This document shows, piece by piece, positions 56,534-64,000 of a stretch of 64,000 nucleotides of DNA. The notes under the pieces are model-generated. The model had not been told where the DNA came from. It searched no databases and saw only the letters and a program-made list of their open reading frames with translations. Where the stretch lies: contig NZ_JAWDIR010000011.1 in the NCBI RefSeq assembly GCF_046156265.1, positions 1,178,001-1,242,000 of the forward strand, written 5' to 3'. The first letter of the stretch is position 1. Each line of letters begins with the position of its first letter. A program made the position numbers and the translations under genes. The stretch comes from CAMDHY01 sp046156265 (GTDB taxonomy: Bacteria > Pseudomonadota > Alphaproteobacteria > Rhizobiales > Segnochrobactraceae).

Positions 56534-57769
56534 ATGGCGGTGGCAGCTAGAACGGCGAAGCGGCTCAACACGCGGACGCTCGCCACGCTCACGAAGCCGG
56601 GCCTTTACGCCGATGGTGACGGGTTAAACCTCCAGATCGGCAAGACCGGCTCGCGCTCGTGGATTTACCGTTACCGCCGTGGCGACGGCCGGGAGGGCTG
56701 GCTGGGGCTGGGTAGCCTCTCGGACGTGACGCTTGCCCAGGCGCGAGAAAAGGCCGCCCATGCGCGGCAGCTTCGGGCAGCGGGGTTGGACCCTCTCGAC
56801 GAGAAGCGCGCACCCGTCGCCTCCCAGGGCGATGCGGCTCCGGCGAAGCCGACGTTCGGCGAGTTTGCCGACGCTTATGTCGCTGAGATCGAGGCCGGTT
56901 TTTCCAACCCGAAGCACCGGGCGCAGTGGAAGATGACTCTCGGCGACGCCTACTGCGACACGATCCGCGGGAAGCCGATTGATGAAGTGACCACTGATGA
57001 CGTCGTGGGCATCCTTCGCCCCATCTGGCTCACCAAGAGCGAGACAGCCTCCCGAATCCGCGGCCGTATCGAGCAGGTGCTGAGTGCAGCAAAGGCGAGA
57101 GGACTCAGGTCGGGTGACAACCCGGCGCTCTGGCGCGGCCACCTGGACGTACTGCTCCCCAGGCGTCAGAAGCTCACCCGCGGTCACCACAAGGCGAAGC
57201 CCTACGCCGAGGTTCCGGCGCTGATGGCGCGCCTCGGCCGGCTCACCGGCATGAGCACCTTCGCCCTTCGCTTCACGATTCTGACGGCGGCCCGGAGCGG
57301 CGAGGTACTGGGGGCGAGGTGGCGTGAGGTCGACCCCGAGGCCGGCGTGTGGACGGTGCCCGGCGAGCGGATGAAGATGGGCCGGGAGCACCGCGTTCCG
57401 CTGTCGCCGGCGGCTCTGGCAATCCTGGCGGAGGTGGCGCCGCTGCGGCCCGCTGATGACGGCGGCTCGGCGTTCGTGTTTCCGGGCCAGAAGCGAGGCC
57501 GACCCCTCTCCGTCATGGCGCTGACGATGGTCATGCGGCGGCTGAGGGCCGATGCGACCGTTCACGGCTTCCGCTCGGCGTTCCGCGACTGGTGCGCCGA
57601 GGAGACGAACCATACTCGGGAGGTGGCCGAGCAAGCGCTGGCGCATGTGGTGGGCGATGCGACCGAGCGTGCGTATCGCCGCGGTGACGCGCTGGAAAAG
57701 CGGCGAGCGCTGATGGCGGAGTGGGCGACGTACTGCGAGAGGTGGCCAACCGAAGAAAAGCGTGCTTGA
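56534..57769 (+). CDS. Tyrosine-type site-specific integrase
   Basis: This 411-residue recombinase resembles P4-family island integrases. An N-terminal arm-binding domain (about 8-95: LTKPGLYADGDGLNLQIGKTG, SWIYRYRRGDGREGWLGLGS) is followed by a core-binding domain (about 105-200) and the catalytic domain. Catalytic residues are visible: Arg in LTAARSGEVLGARW, His-x-x-Arg in HGFRSAFRDW, His in ALAHVVGD and Tyr in ERAYRRGD. AGGAGG at 56526-56531 is only 2 bases from ATG 56534 but 8 bases from the in-frame GTG at 56540, so the GTG may be the real start. It likely mobilised the flanking accessory genes. Confidence 0.92.
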   Translation: MAVAARTAKRLNTRTLATLTKPGLYADGDGLNLQIGKTGSRSWIYRYRRGDGREGWLGLGSLSDVTLAQAREKAAHARQLRAAGLDPLDEKRAPVASQGDAAPAKPTFGEFADAYVAEIEAGFSNPKHRAQWKMTLGDAYCDTIRGKPIDEVTTDDVVGILRPIWLTKSETASRIRGRIEQVLSAAKARGLRSGDNPALWRGHLDVLLPRRQKLTRGHHKAKPYAEVPALMARLGRLTGMSTFALRFTILTAARSGEVLGARWREVDPEAGVWTVPGERMKMGREHRVPLSPAALAILAEVAPLRPADDGGSAFVFPGQKRGRPLSVMALTMVMRRLRADATVHGFRSAFRDWCAEETNHTREVAEQALAHVVGDATERAYRRGDALEKRRALMAEWATYCERWPTEEKRA

Positions 57770-58144
57770 TGTATATTGAAGTTGACCCAGCACTAAAATA
57801 TGGAATGTATTCTAGAAGTGATTGTGGCTCTGATCAGCCGAAGGTGATCTTGAGATTGCAATATCATCGGCGGTGTGTGCTTTCCTGCGACAGCTGGGCG
57901 CAGCGAAGGATCAACAGTAGCCTGCAGTCTGACCTTCGCAGGCGGTTCATGTCTGCGCCCACCTCAGCGCTCCATCTTGAGTGTCTTGAATTGCCCACTT
58001 TAGAGAGATGTAAGTGGCCATTGACAATGGGATCCGGGGCGCAGTGTTATGTTGTTGGCGACTGTCGCTTCTGCGGCGTTATCGAATGCCATCTAGACAT
58101 AAGAACTATACAATCGAGAGAACAAAAAATCAGGGCGAACGTTC
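57770..58144. other. Gap after integrase, mixed composition
   Basis: No gene is supported in these 375 bases. Composition is much lower in GC than the rest of the window, especially near both ends. A frame stays open across much of it, but with no ribosome binding site and an unconvincing product. It holds the promoter listed at 58021-58050. Confidence 0.5.
58021..58050 (+). promoter_or_regulatory. Sigma-70-like promoter for the small AT-rich gene
   Basis: TTGACA at 58021-58026 is a perfect -35 element; TGTTAT at 58045-58050 is a fair -10 (4 of 6) at an 18-base spacing. It lies about 95 bases before the small gene at 58145, the only candidate downstream on this strand. Confidence 0.5.
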
Positions 58145-58336
58145 ATGGCAAAATACAAAATAAAATACAGAGTATTGGACCGAGAAAATCCAAGAAGAGT
58201 TCTTCTATCCCCAACTCAGACCATTGTTATAGCCGCTTCAGAAACAAACGCTATCAGTGAAGTAAAAAAGAAGCAATCAAATTATATGAAAGTCCGCAAT
58301 GGTGAACTTGATATAATTTCGATTGAAAAAGTATAG
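58145..58336 (+). CDS. Small AT-rich hypothetical protein
   Basis: This 63-residue protein (beginning MAKYKIKYRVLDREN, ending ELDIISIEKV) is strongly basic and is encoded by DNA of about one-third GC, with A/T-ending codons quite unlike any other gene here. It has no membrane segment; strands and turns (KYKIKYRVL, TIVIAAS, LDIISI) suggest a small beta-containing domain. It was very probably acquired from a low-GC source. I do not recognise it. It lies between the integrase and the defence genes, so a cargo gene of a mobile element is likely. A promoter is visible upstream. Confidence 0.55.
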   Translation: MAKYKIKYRVLDRENPRRVLLSPTQTIVIAASETNAISEVKKKQSNYMKVRNGELDIISIEKV

Positions 58337-58689
58337 AATACTTATTGTTGGCTCCGTCCAAAATGACGTGCTGCTTCAGTGACTCGTCGTCACTTCCCAT
58401 CGGCCGCCTACGAACCCTGCGTCGTCGTCTGAGGCAGAATCTCCACTACCTCTTATTGAACGAGCCGCTCATCATTGCCACGCACGATTGCGTCTCCGGA
58501 GAACGGCGCCTCGCCAAAAAGGGATTGTTCCGAGCTGGCCTCTATCGCCTGCCGGACACACTGAAGGAGCAAGCCGCGACCCTATGGCGGACTTACCTCA
58601 TGCGGGATTTCAGGTGCCAAGGCGTCACCTCGCTGTCGATCTAGCGGTGGTATTGGCCCAACCGAAATCGAAAGCTATGAAATGTCAGC
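58337..58689. other. Gap before the defence genes
   Basis: I see no supported gene in these 353 bases. A 99-codon plus-strand frame (58345-58644) is open but has no ribosome binding site and no recognisable pattern. The region probably holds the promoter of the downstream helicase gene. Confidence 0.45.
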
Positions 58690-61600
58690 ATGTTTCAGCG
58701 TAGTGTAAAGCCCGGAGGGCGCGTAGCGAAGCGTGCTGCGCTTTCAAAAAATGGGCGTTGGGGGGGGGGAGACGAGTTGCCCGCGGTAGGAGATTTCGTC
58801 CGCGTCCGATCACGACGCTGGCTGGTCGAGGAATCACGCACGTTTGGCCGTCTGCCAGTCGTTCGGCTCGCCTGCATCGAGGACGATGCCTCCGGCGAGA
58901 CGGTCGAGGTGGTGTGGGATGCCGAGCTCGACGCGACGGTCCTCGCAGACGAGGGGTGGGAGCAGGTCGCCAAGGTCGGCACGGACGACCCGGCCGTCTT
59001 CTCCTCCTACTTCCGGACGCTGCGCTGGAACACCGCCACGGCAGCGGACCGCGAGCTCTTCCAGGCGCCGTTCCGGGCGGGCATCCACCTCGACGCGTTC
59101 CAGTTGCTGCCGCTGCGCAAGGCGCTGAAGCTGCCGCGGGTGAACCTGCTGATCGCCGACGACGTCGGCGCCGGCAAGACCGTCGAGGCGGGGCTGGTGG
59201 TGCGCGAGCTGCTGCTCCGCCATCGCATCGACTTCGTCCTCGTCGCCGCGCCCGCCGGCACCGTGCGGCAGTGGCAGGACGAGCTCGAAACCAAGTTTGG
59301 TCTCTCGTTCACCATCGTCGACCGCGACTTCCTGGGGGCCCTGCGGCGCGAGCGCGGCTATGGCGCCGATCCCTGGTCGGCCGGCTCGCGCTTCATCCTC
59401 TCGCACTCGCTGGTGACCGACGAGACATACGTCTCGGGACTCCGCGACCTTCTCGGCGACTTCCGCTCGCGCTCGCTCCTCATCCTCGACGAGGCCCACC
59501 ACGCCGCGCCGGCGAGCGGCATGAAGTATGCGATCGACAGCCAGTTCACGAAGACGATGCGCGGCCTCGCCGATCGCTTCGAGCACCGCCTGTTCCTCTC
59601 CGCGACGCCGCACAACGGACACTCGAACTCATTCTCGGCGCTCCTGGAGATGCTGGACCCGCAGCGCTTCACGCGGGGCGTGCCGGTGCGGCCGCGCGAC
59701 CTTGACCCGGTGATGGTCCGCCGGCTGAAGTCGGATCTGCGCCACTTCGGCGAGAAGTTTCCGGAGCGCCGGATCGAGCCGGTCGTCATCAATAACCTGC
59801 CGCCGGACGCGCCTGAGCTGCAGCTCTCGCAGATGCTGCGTGCCTACGCCGAGATGGTGAGGGCGAAAGCGGAGGGTCTGCCGCCGAAGCAGGCGGGTTT
59901 CGCGCGGCTGACGCTGGTCGGCCTGCAGCAGCGGCTGCTGTCGTCGATCGCCGCCTTTGCGCGCACGCTTGAAGTCCACCGCCGCGGCCTGGCGAGGGCC
60001 GCGAGCCTCGCCGTCCCGACCTTCGCCTCCGACCCTGGCGCAGCGCCGGAGATCGAGGAGGAGCCGGACGACGAGGCAGCGGCCGAGTTCGCCATCGAAC
60101 GTGAAGAGGAAGAAGCGGCCGAGGCCTCGGGCGTCGCCGTGGCCGCGGTGTCGGACGTAGCGATGGTCGACGAGATGCTGAAGCTCGCGCGCCGCCACGC
60201 CAATCAGCCGGACGCACGCGTGCACCGCCTCGCTGCGTGGATCCGGGCCGAAATGGCGCCGGGCGGGCGCTGGAACGATCGTCGGCTCATCCTCTTCACG
60301 GAGTACGAGGACACGCGGCGCTGGCTCGAGAAGCGGCTGCAGGAGGAACTGGACGATCTTGATCCGGATGCCCGCATCGCCTGCTACACCGGTGCCACGC
60401 CGACCGATCGCCGGGAGGAGCTGAAGCGCCGCTTCAACACCGATCCCACCGCCGATCCGCTGCGCATCCTGATCTGCACCGACGCCGCCCGCGAGGGCAT
60501 CAATCTGCAGATGCGCTGCCACGATCTCTTCCACGTCGACCTGCCGTGGAACCCGGCGCGGCTCGAACAGCGCAACGGCCGCATCGACCGCAAGCTGCAG
60601 CCGTCAACCTTCATCACCTGCCGCTACTTCGTCTACGCGCAGCGCGAGGAGGACGTCGTGTTGCAGGCGCTGGTGCGCAAGACGGAGCGCATTCGCGAAC
60701 AGCTCGGCTCAGCCGGCCAGGTGATCGCCGACCGACTCGGCGAGCGCCTCGCCCGCGAGGGCATCGCGCGTGCCGGCCAGCTCGCCCGCGAGATCGAGGC
60801 GGAGGAGGGCGGCGACCTCTCCCGCCGGGCGGTGGAGGAAATGGACGACGCGACGGCCAGGCGCCGCGAGAGGCAGGCGAAGGAGCTCGACGATCTGCGC
60901 AAGACGCTGGAGGAGTCCCGCGAGAAGGTGGGCGTCGATCCGGACGACCTGCGCGCCGTCCTCGCCGTCGCCATGGGACGCTCCGGCACCAGCCTCGACG
61001 CACACCGCACCGGCGAGATCAACGGCACGCCGATGTTCCGCCTCGACCCCGCGGATCCCGAGCTGGCGAAGGCACGCTGGGCGGACTCACTCGACGATCT
61101 CCGCATCCGCCGCCGCAAGCGGGGGGAGAGCCTGAAGGATTGGCGCCGCGACGCCCCGGTTCGCGCCTTCGCCTTCGAGCCTGCCGTTACCGAGGCCGGC
61201 GTCGACGTCGAGGGCGTCGTGCAGGTGCACCTCGAGCACCGGCTGGTGCGGCGGCTGCTGTCGCGCTTCCTGGCCCAGGGCTTCGCCTCCGGGCTGTCGC
61301 GGGCGTGCGTGTTGCTCGGCCCCGGCGCGCAGCCGCGCGTTGTGCTGATCGGCCGCCTGGCGCTCTACGGACCTGGCGCCGCGCGGCTGCACGAGGAGAT
61401 CATCCTGGTGACAGCACCCTGGTTGGAAGCGGGCCGGGGGACGAAGCCGCTGAAGCCGTTCGGTAGAGACGGCGAGGCGACAACGCTGGATCAGCTCGAC
61501 AGGGCGTTCAAGTCGGCTCGCACGCCGGCCCCCCACATCGTCGATCGCATCCGAGCCTTCGCCGCGCAGGACGCCGCCGACCTTGAGCCGGAGCTGCGCG

Positions 61601-61932
61601 AGCGAGCGGACAAGGCGAAGGCAGCGGCGGCTCGCGATCTCGCGATGGTCGCCGACGCCGAGGCGACCTCGCTGCAGCGCCTCCTCGAGGAGCAGCGCTC
61701 GCGCGTCGCCAAGGCGGACGCCGAGCCGGACGAAAAGCAGCTTTCGTTCCTGCCCGAGATCACGGCGGAGGTAGAGCAACGCAGGCGCGACCGCAGCCAC
61801 TGGAAGACGAAGCTCGCGCGGCTGACGCAGGACCTGGAGACGGGTCCGAAACGCGTGCGCGAGTCCTACGCCATCGTCGCCGACCGCCTGGAGACGGTCG
61901 GGCTCGTCTACCTCTGGCCGGTCGGAAACTGA
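58690..61932 (+). CDS. drmD: SNF2-family helicase, DISARM DrmD-like
   Basis: This protein of up to 1080 residues is a superfamily 2 helicase/ATPase resembling DrmD, which marks class 1 DISARM phage-defence systems. With the ATG at 58690: Walker A ADDVGAGKTVEAGL near 158, DEAH box ILDEAHHAAPASG at 267, SATPHNGHSNSFSALLEMLD near 305, and helicase C motifs DAAREGINLQ and QRNGRIDRK near 600-630. The long C-terminal part has coiled-coil-like charged helices. The family-like start is DFVRVRSRRWLVEE, so the TTG at 58777, just after a G-rich Shine-Dalgarno, may be the real start. One base separates it from the methylase gene. Confidence 0.85.
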   Translation: MFQRSVKPGGRVAKRAALSKNGRWGGGDELPAVGDFVRVRSRRWLVEESRTFGRLPVVRLACIEDDASGETVEVVWDAELDATVLADEGWEQVAKVGTDDPAVFSSYFRTLRWNTATAADRELFQAPFRAGIHLDAFQLLPLRKALKLPRVNLLIADDVGAGKTVEAGLVVRELLLRHRIDFVLVAAPAGTVRQWQDELETKFGLSFTIVDRDFLGALRRERGYGADPWSAGSRFILSHSLVTDETYVSGLRDLLGDFRSRSLLILDEAHHAAPASGMKYAIDSQFTKTMRGLADRFEHRLFLSATPHNGHSNSFSALLEMLDPQRFTRGVPVRPRDLDPVMVRRLKSDLRHFGEKFPERRIEPVVINNLPPDAPELQLSQMLRAYAEMVRAKAEGLPPKQAGFARLTLVGLQQRLLSSIAAFARTLEVHRRGLARAASLAVPTFASDPGAAPEIEEEPDDEAAAEFAIEREEEEAAEASGVAVAAVSDVAMVDEMLKLARRHANQPDARVHRLAAWIRAEMAPGGRWNDRRLILFTEYEDTRRWLEKRLQEELDDLDPDARIACYTGATPTDRREELKRRFNTDPTADPLRILICTDAAREGINLQMRCHDLFHVDLPWNPARLEQRNGRIDRKLQPSTFITCRYFVYAQREEDVVLQALVRKTERIREQLGSAGQVIADRLGERLAREGIARAGQLAREIEAEEGGDLSRRAVEEMDDATARRRERQAKELDDLRKTLEESREKVGVDPDDLRAVLAVAMGRSGTSLDAHRTGEINGTPMFRLDPADPELAKARWADSLDDLRIRRRKRGESLKDWRRDAPVRAFAFEPAVTEAGVDVEGVVQVHLEHRLVRRLLSRFLAQGFASGLSRACVLLGPGAQPRVVLIGRLALYGPGAARLHEEIILVTAPWLEAGRGTKPLKPFGRDGEATTLDQLDRAFKSARTPAPHIVDRIRAFAAQDAADLEPELRERADKAKAAAARDLAMVADAEATSLQRLLEEQRSRVAKADAEPDEKQLSFLPEITAEVEQRRRDRSHWKTKLARLTQDLETGPKRVRESYAIVADRLETVGLVYLWPVGN
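58760..58769 (+). repeat. Run of ten G residues at the drmD start
   Basis: Ten consecutive G lie between two possible starts of the helicase gene. With 10 G the ATG at 58690 is in frame; with 8 or 11 G the ATG at 58751 would be in frame instead. The TTG at 58777 is downstream and unaffected. Such tracts are prone to slippage, in cells and in sequencing. Confidence 0.85.
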
Positions 61933-61933
61933 G

Positions 61934-64000
61934 ATGGCGTGGATCGACCCCAACGAGGAGTGGCTCGGCCACGTGCAGCCGGTCGGCCTGGTGGTCGCGC
62001 CGGTGGTGCTGCGCCAGTTCGACCTCGTGCCGCAGCAGCAGACCAAGGAGGACATGAAGAAGGCGAAGGCGCATCTTTCGCCATCCTCCGATGACCCTGG
62101 TCCAGCCCTCATCGACGCCTGGGCCTTCTTCCACGACATCCTCGGCTGGCAGCCGGCGCAGGTGGCGGGTGCCCCGGGTGGGCCGGCGGTGCCGGACGAC
62201 CTCATGCTGCGCATCGACGAGAGCGACACCGAGATCGCCCCGCACTGGGCGGTGACGGCGCCCGGCGGCGGGCACCAGATCCTCGTGCGGATTGAGGCGG
62301 TGGGAGTGGACCCGGACGGACGCGGCGCGCTCGCCGGCTGGGAAGCGACTCCGCACCAGCGGCTGGAGCGGCTCTGCAAGGAGAAGGAGGTCCGCACCGG
62401 CATCCTCGTCACGGATGGGGAGTTGCGCCTGATCTACGCCCCGCGCGGCGAGACGAGCGGCTGGCTGCGCTTCCCGCTGCGCTCGCTCGGCGAGGTCGGC
62501 GGGCGGCCGATGCTCGGTGGCCTCAAGCTGCTGCTGTCGTCCTACCGCCTGCACAACGACGCGACCGACCGGCGGCTGCCCGCGCTGCTGCAGGCGAGCC
62601 GTGACGCGCAGGCGGAGGTCTCCACCAAGCTCGCCGCGCAGGTGCTGGGCGCCCTCCACGAGCTGATGCGCGGGCTCAATGAGGCCGACGGCCCCCGCCT
62701 GGAGGCGCTGGCCCGCTCGCGGCCGGACCACCTCTACGACGGCCTGCTGACGGTGCTGCTGCGCCTCGTCTTCCTGCTCTATGCGGAGGATCGCGACCTC
62801 ATCCCGTCGAGCGCGCAGGCGGAGGCGCGCGCCTTCTACGCCCAGGGCTACGGCGTGCGGTCGCTGCACGCCCGCCTGCTGGAGGACCGCACCCGCCACG
62901 AGCTCACCATGCACCTCCGGCGCGGGGCCTGGGCGCGGCTGCTGGCGCTGTTCCGCCTGGTGCATGCGGGCGATGCCTCCGGCGACTGGATCCGCGGCCG
63001 CGGCGGGCGGCTGTTCGATCCGGCGGCATTTCCCTTCCTGCAGATGCAGGACGGGCCGGACGACGCCCCAGCACCGGCGGACGTCTCGGACGAGTGCGTG
63101 CTCAGGATCCTCGATCGGCTGCTCGTGCTCGACGGCGAGAAGCTCTCCTACCGCACGCTCGACGTCGAGCAGATCGGCAGCGTCTACGAGACCGTGATGG
63201 GCTTCACGGTCGAGACGATGTCCGGCCCGGCTCTCGCCATCCGCGCCGGCAAGAAAGAGCGAACGCCGGTGTTCGTCGACCTTAACCGCCTGCTCACAGC
63301 AAAGCCGGCTGAGCGGGTGAAGTTCCTGAAGGTGGAGGCGGAGCTCGCCAAGACCCCCACGAAGGTCGAGGCGGCGCTGAAGGCGGCCAGCACGATCGAG
63401 AATCTCGCCGCAGCGCTCCATCAGATTGTCGACGAGCGTGCCTCGCCCGGTGCCTCCTTGGCCCCCGCCGGCACGCCGCTGCTGCAGCCGACCGACGAAC
63501 GGCGGCGCACCGGCAGCCACTACACGCCGCGCGCCCTCACCGAGCCGATCGTCCGCCACGCGCTGGAGCCGGCCTTCGAGCGCATCGGCGCCGACGCGAC
63601 GGCGGAGGACGTGCTGTCACTGAAGGTGTGCGACCCGGCGATGGGCTCGGGCGCGTTCCTGGTCGAGGCTTGCCGCGCGCTCGGCGACCGTCTGGTCCGC
63701 GCGTGGGAGCGGTGGTCTGAGACGCGACCGAAGATCCCCGCCGACGAGGACGAGCCGCTGCACGCCCGCCGGCTAGTGGCGCAGCGCTGCCTCTACGGCG
63801 TCGACAAGAACCCGCGCGCTGTGGAGCTCGCGAAGCTGTCACTGTGGCTCGCGACGCTCGCCCGCGACCACGAGTTTACCTTCCTTGACCACGCCCTCAA
63901 GAGCGGCGACAGCCTGGTGGGTCTGGACAGCCAGCAGATCGCGGCGATGCACTGGGATGCCTCGAAACCGGGGCTGCCGCTGTTTCGCCAGTTCGTGGCG
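61934..64000 (+). CDS. drmMI: Class I adenine DNA methylase, DISARM DrmMI-like, 3' end cut
   Basis: The frame is open for 689 codons to the end of the window with no stop. The product is a large N6-adenine methyltransferase of the Eco57I/PglX-like type. The N-terminal half (about 1-500) is alpha-helical and not recognisable by motif; then RRTGSHYTPRALTEPIV leads into the SAM-binding motif VCDPAMGSGAFLVEACR (Asp567) and GVDKNPRAVELAKLSLWLAT. The catalytic (N/D)PPY motif must lie beyond 64000. It starts one base after the helicase stop, so the two genes form one operon. In class 1 DISARM the methylase DrmMI follows DrmD and protects self DNA. Confidence 0.85.
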   Translation, partial: MAWIDPNEEWLGHVQPVGLVVAPVVLRQFDLVPQQQTKEDMKKAKAHLSPSSDDPGPALIDAWAFFHDILGWQPAQVAGAPGGPAVPDDLMLRIDESDTEIAPHWAVTAPGGGHQILVRIEAVGVDPDGRGALAGWEATPHQRLERLCKEKEVRTGILVTDGELRLIYAPRGETSGWLRFPLRSLGEVGGRPMLGGLKLLLSSYRLHNDATDRRLPALLQASRDAQAEVSTKLAAQVLGALHELMRGLNEADGPRLEALARSRPDHLYDGLLTVLLRLVFLLYAEDRDLIPSSAQAEARAFYAQGYGVRSLHARLLEDRTRHELTMHLRRGAWARLLALFRLVHAGDASGDWIRGRGGRLFDPAAFPFLQMQDGPDDAPAPADVSDECVLRILDRLLVLDGEKLSYRTLDVEQIGSVYETVMGFTVETMSGPALAIRAGKKERTPVFVDLNRLLTAKPAERVKFLKVEAELAKTPTKVEAALKAASTIENLAAALHQIVDERASPGASLAPAGTPLLQPTDERRRTGSHYTPRALTEPIVRHALEPAFERIGADATAEDVLSLKVCDPAMGSGAFLVEACRALGDRLVRAWERWSETRPKIPADEDEPLHARRLVAQRCLYGVDKNPRAVELAKLSLWLATLARDHEFTFLDHALKSGDSLVGLDSQQIAAMHWDASKPGLPLFRQFVA

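Noticed and set aside
57721..58260. 179-codon frame across the end of the integrase gene and the AT-rich gap
   Set aside because: It starts inside the integrase gene in another frame, crosses a sharp change of composition and gives an incoherent product; the small gene at 58145 is better supported.
58345..58644. 99-codon frame before the helicase gene
   Set aside because: No ribosome binding site, no domain pattern, and composition intermediate between its flanks; could be a remnant but cannot be supported.
61934..64000. BREX PglX as an alternative identity for the methylase
   Set aside because: PglX is similar in type, but the gene directly behind a DrmD-like SNF2 helicase in one operon fits DISARM better; no brxC or pglZ gene is visible. 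The genes beyond the window decide this.

Overview
The window is very GC-rich and densely coded. It looks like the chromosome of an alphaproteobacterium, most likely of the Hyphomicrobiales (Rhizobiales). Evidence for this is the fused ispDF gene, the dusB-ntrB-ntrC cluster, the fused cysNC, a NdvB/Cgs-type cyclic beta-1,2-glucan synthase of about 2850 residues, and an alphaproteobacterial-type arsenite oxidase. No rRNA, tRNA or CRISPR array was found. All assignments come from reading the sequence; no database search was run.

Layout. 1-1.4 kb: three tandem paralogues of a small secreted four-cysteine protein, the first cut by the window edge. 1.4-14.8 kb: housekeeping genes, namely ribonuclease D, an APC permease, pncC and ispDF, then divergently dusB-ntrB-ntrC, cysQ, and the PAPS-making cysD-cysNC with a sulfotransferase-like gene beside it. 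14.9-21.2 kb: an aldehyde dehydrogenase divergent from a TRAP transporter (DctP, fused DctQM) and an amidohydrolase. 21.2-25.8 kb: an ABC-2 exporter, a nitronate monooxygenase-like gene and a Tat-exported beta-helix protein. 25.8-30.9 kb: a catabolic cluster (extradiol dioxygenase-like, GntR regulator, cupin, nitroreductase, FAH-family hydrolase, quinone oxidoreductase) with a clear 18-bp palindromic operator between the divergent regulator and dioxygenase genes. 30.9-31.9 kb: a decayed patch with a response-regulator remnant, one small gene and a 25-bp tandem repeat. 31.9-40.4 kb: the giant glucan synthase.

40.4-64 kb looks more mobile. A degraded integrase fragment lies just past the glucan synthase. 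It is followed by a complete kdp potassium-uptake locus (kdpFABC plus kdpDE, with an extra 27-residue membrane micro-ORF before kdpF). Next, divergently, comes an arsenite sensing and oxidation locus, aioX-aioS-aioR-aioB-aioA, with a good sigma-54 promoter before aioBA to match the sigma-54 activator AioR. A tyrosine integrase and an AT-rich patch follow. The window closes in a two-gene phage-defence segment that matches the start of a class 1 DISARM system: a DrmD-like SNF2 helicase and a DrmMI-like adenine methylase cut off at base 64000.

How the parts work together. The AioX-AioS-AioR cascade should sense arsenite in the periplasm and switch on AioBA through sigma-54. NtrBC and AioSR are separate two-component systems that both act on sigma-54. 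CysDNC makes PAPS, which CysQ turns over after use and the neighbouring sulfotransferase-like protein may consume. The most interesting loci are the DISARM-like segment with its 10-G tract at the start, the self-contained aio regulon, the kdp micro-ORF, the GntR palindrome and the traces of repeated integration.
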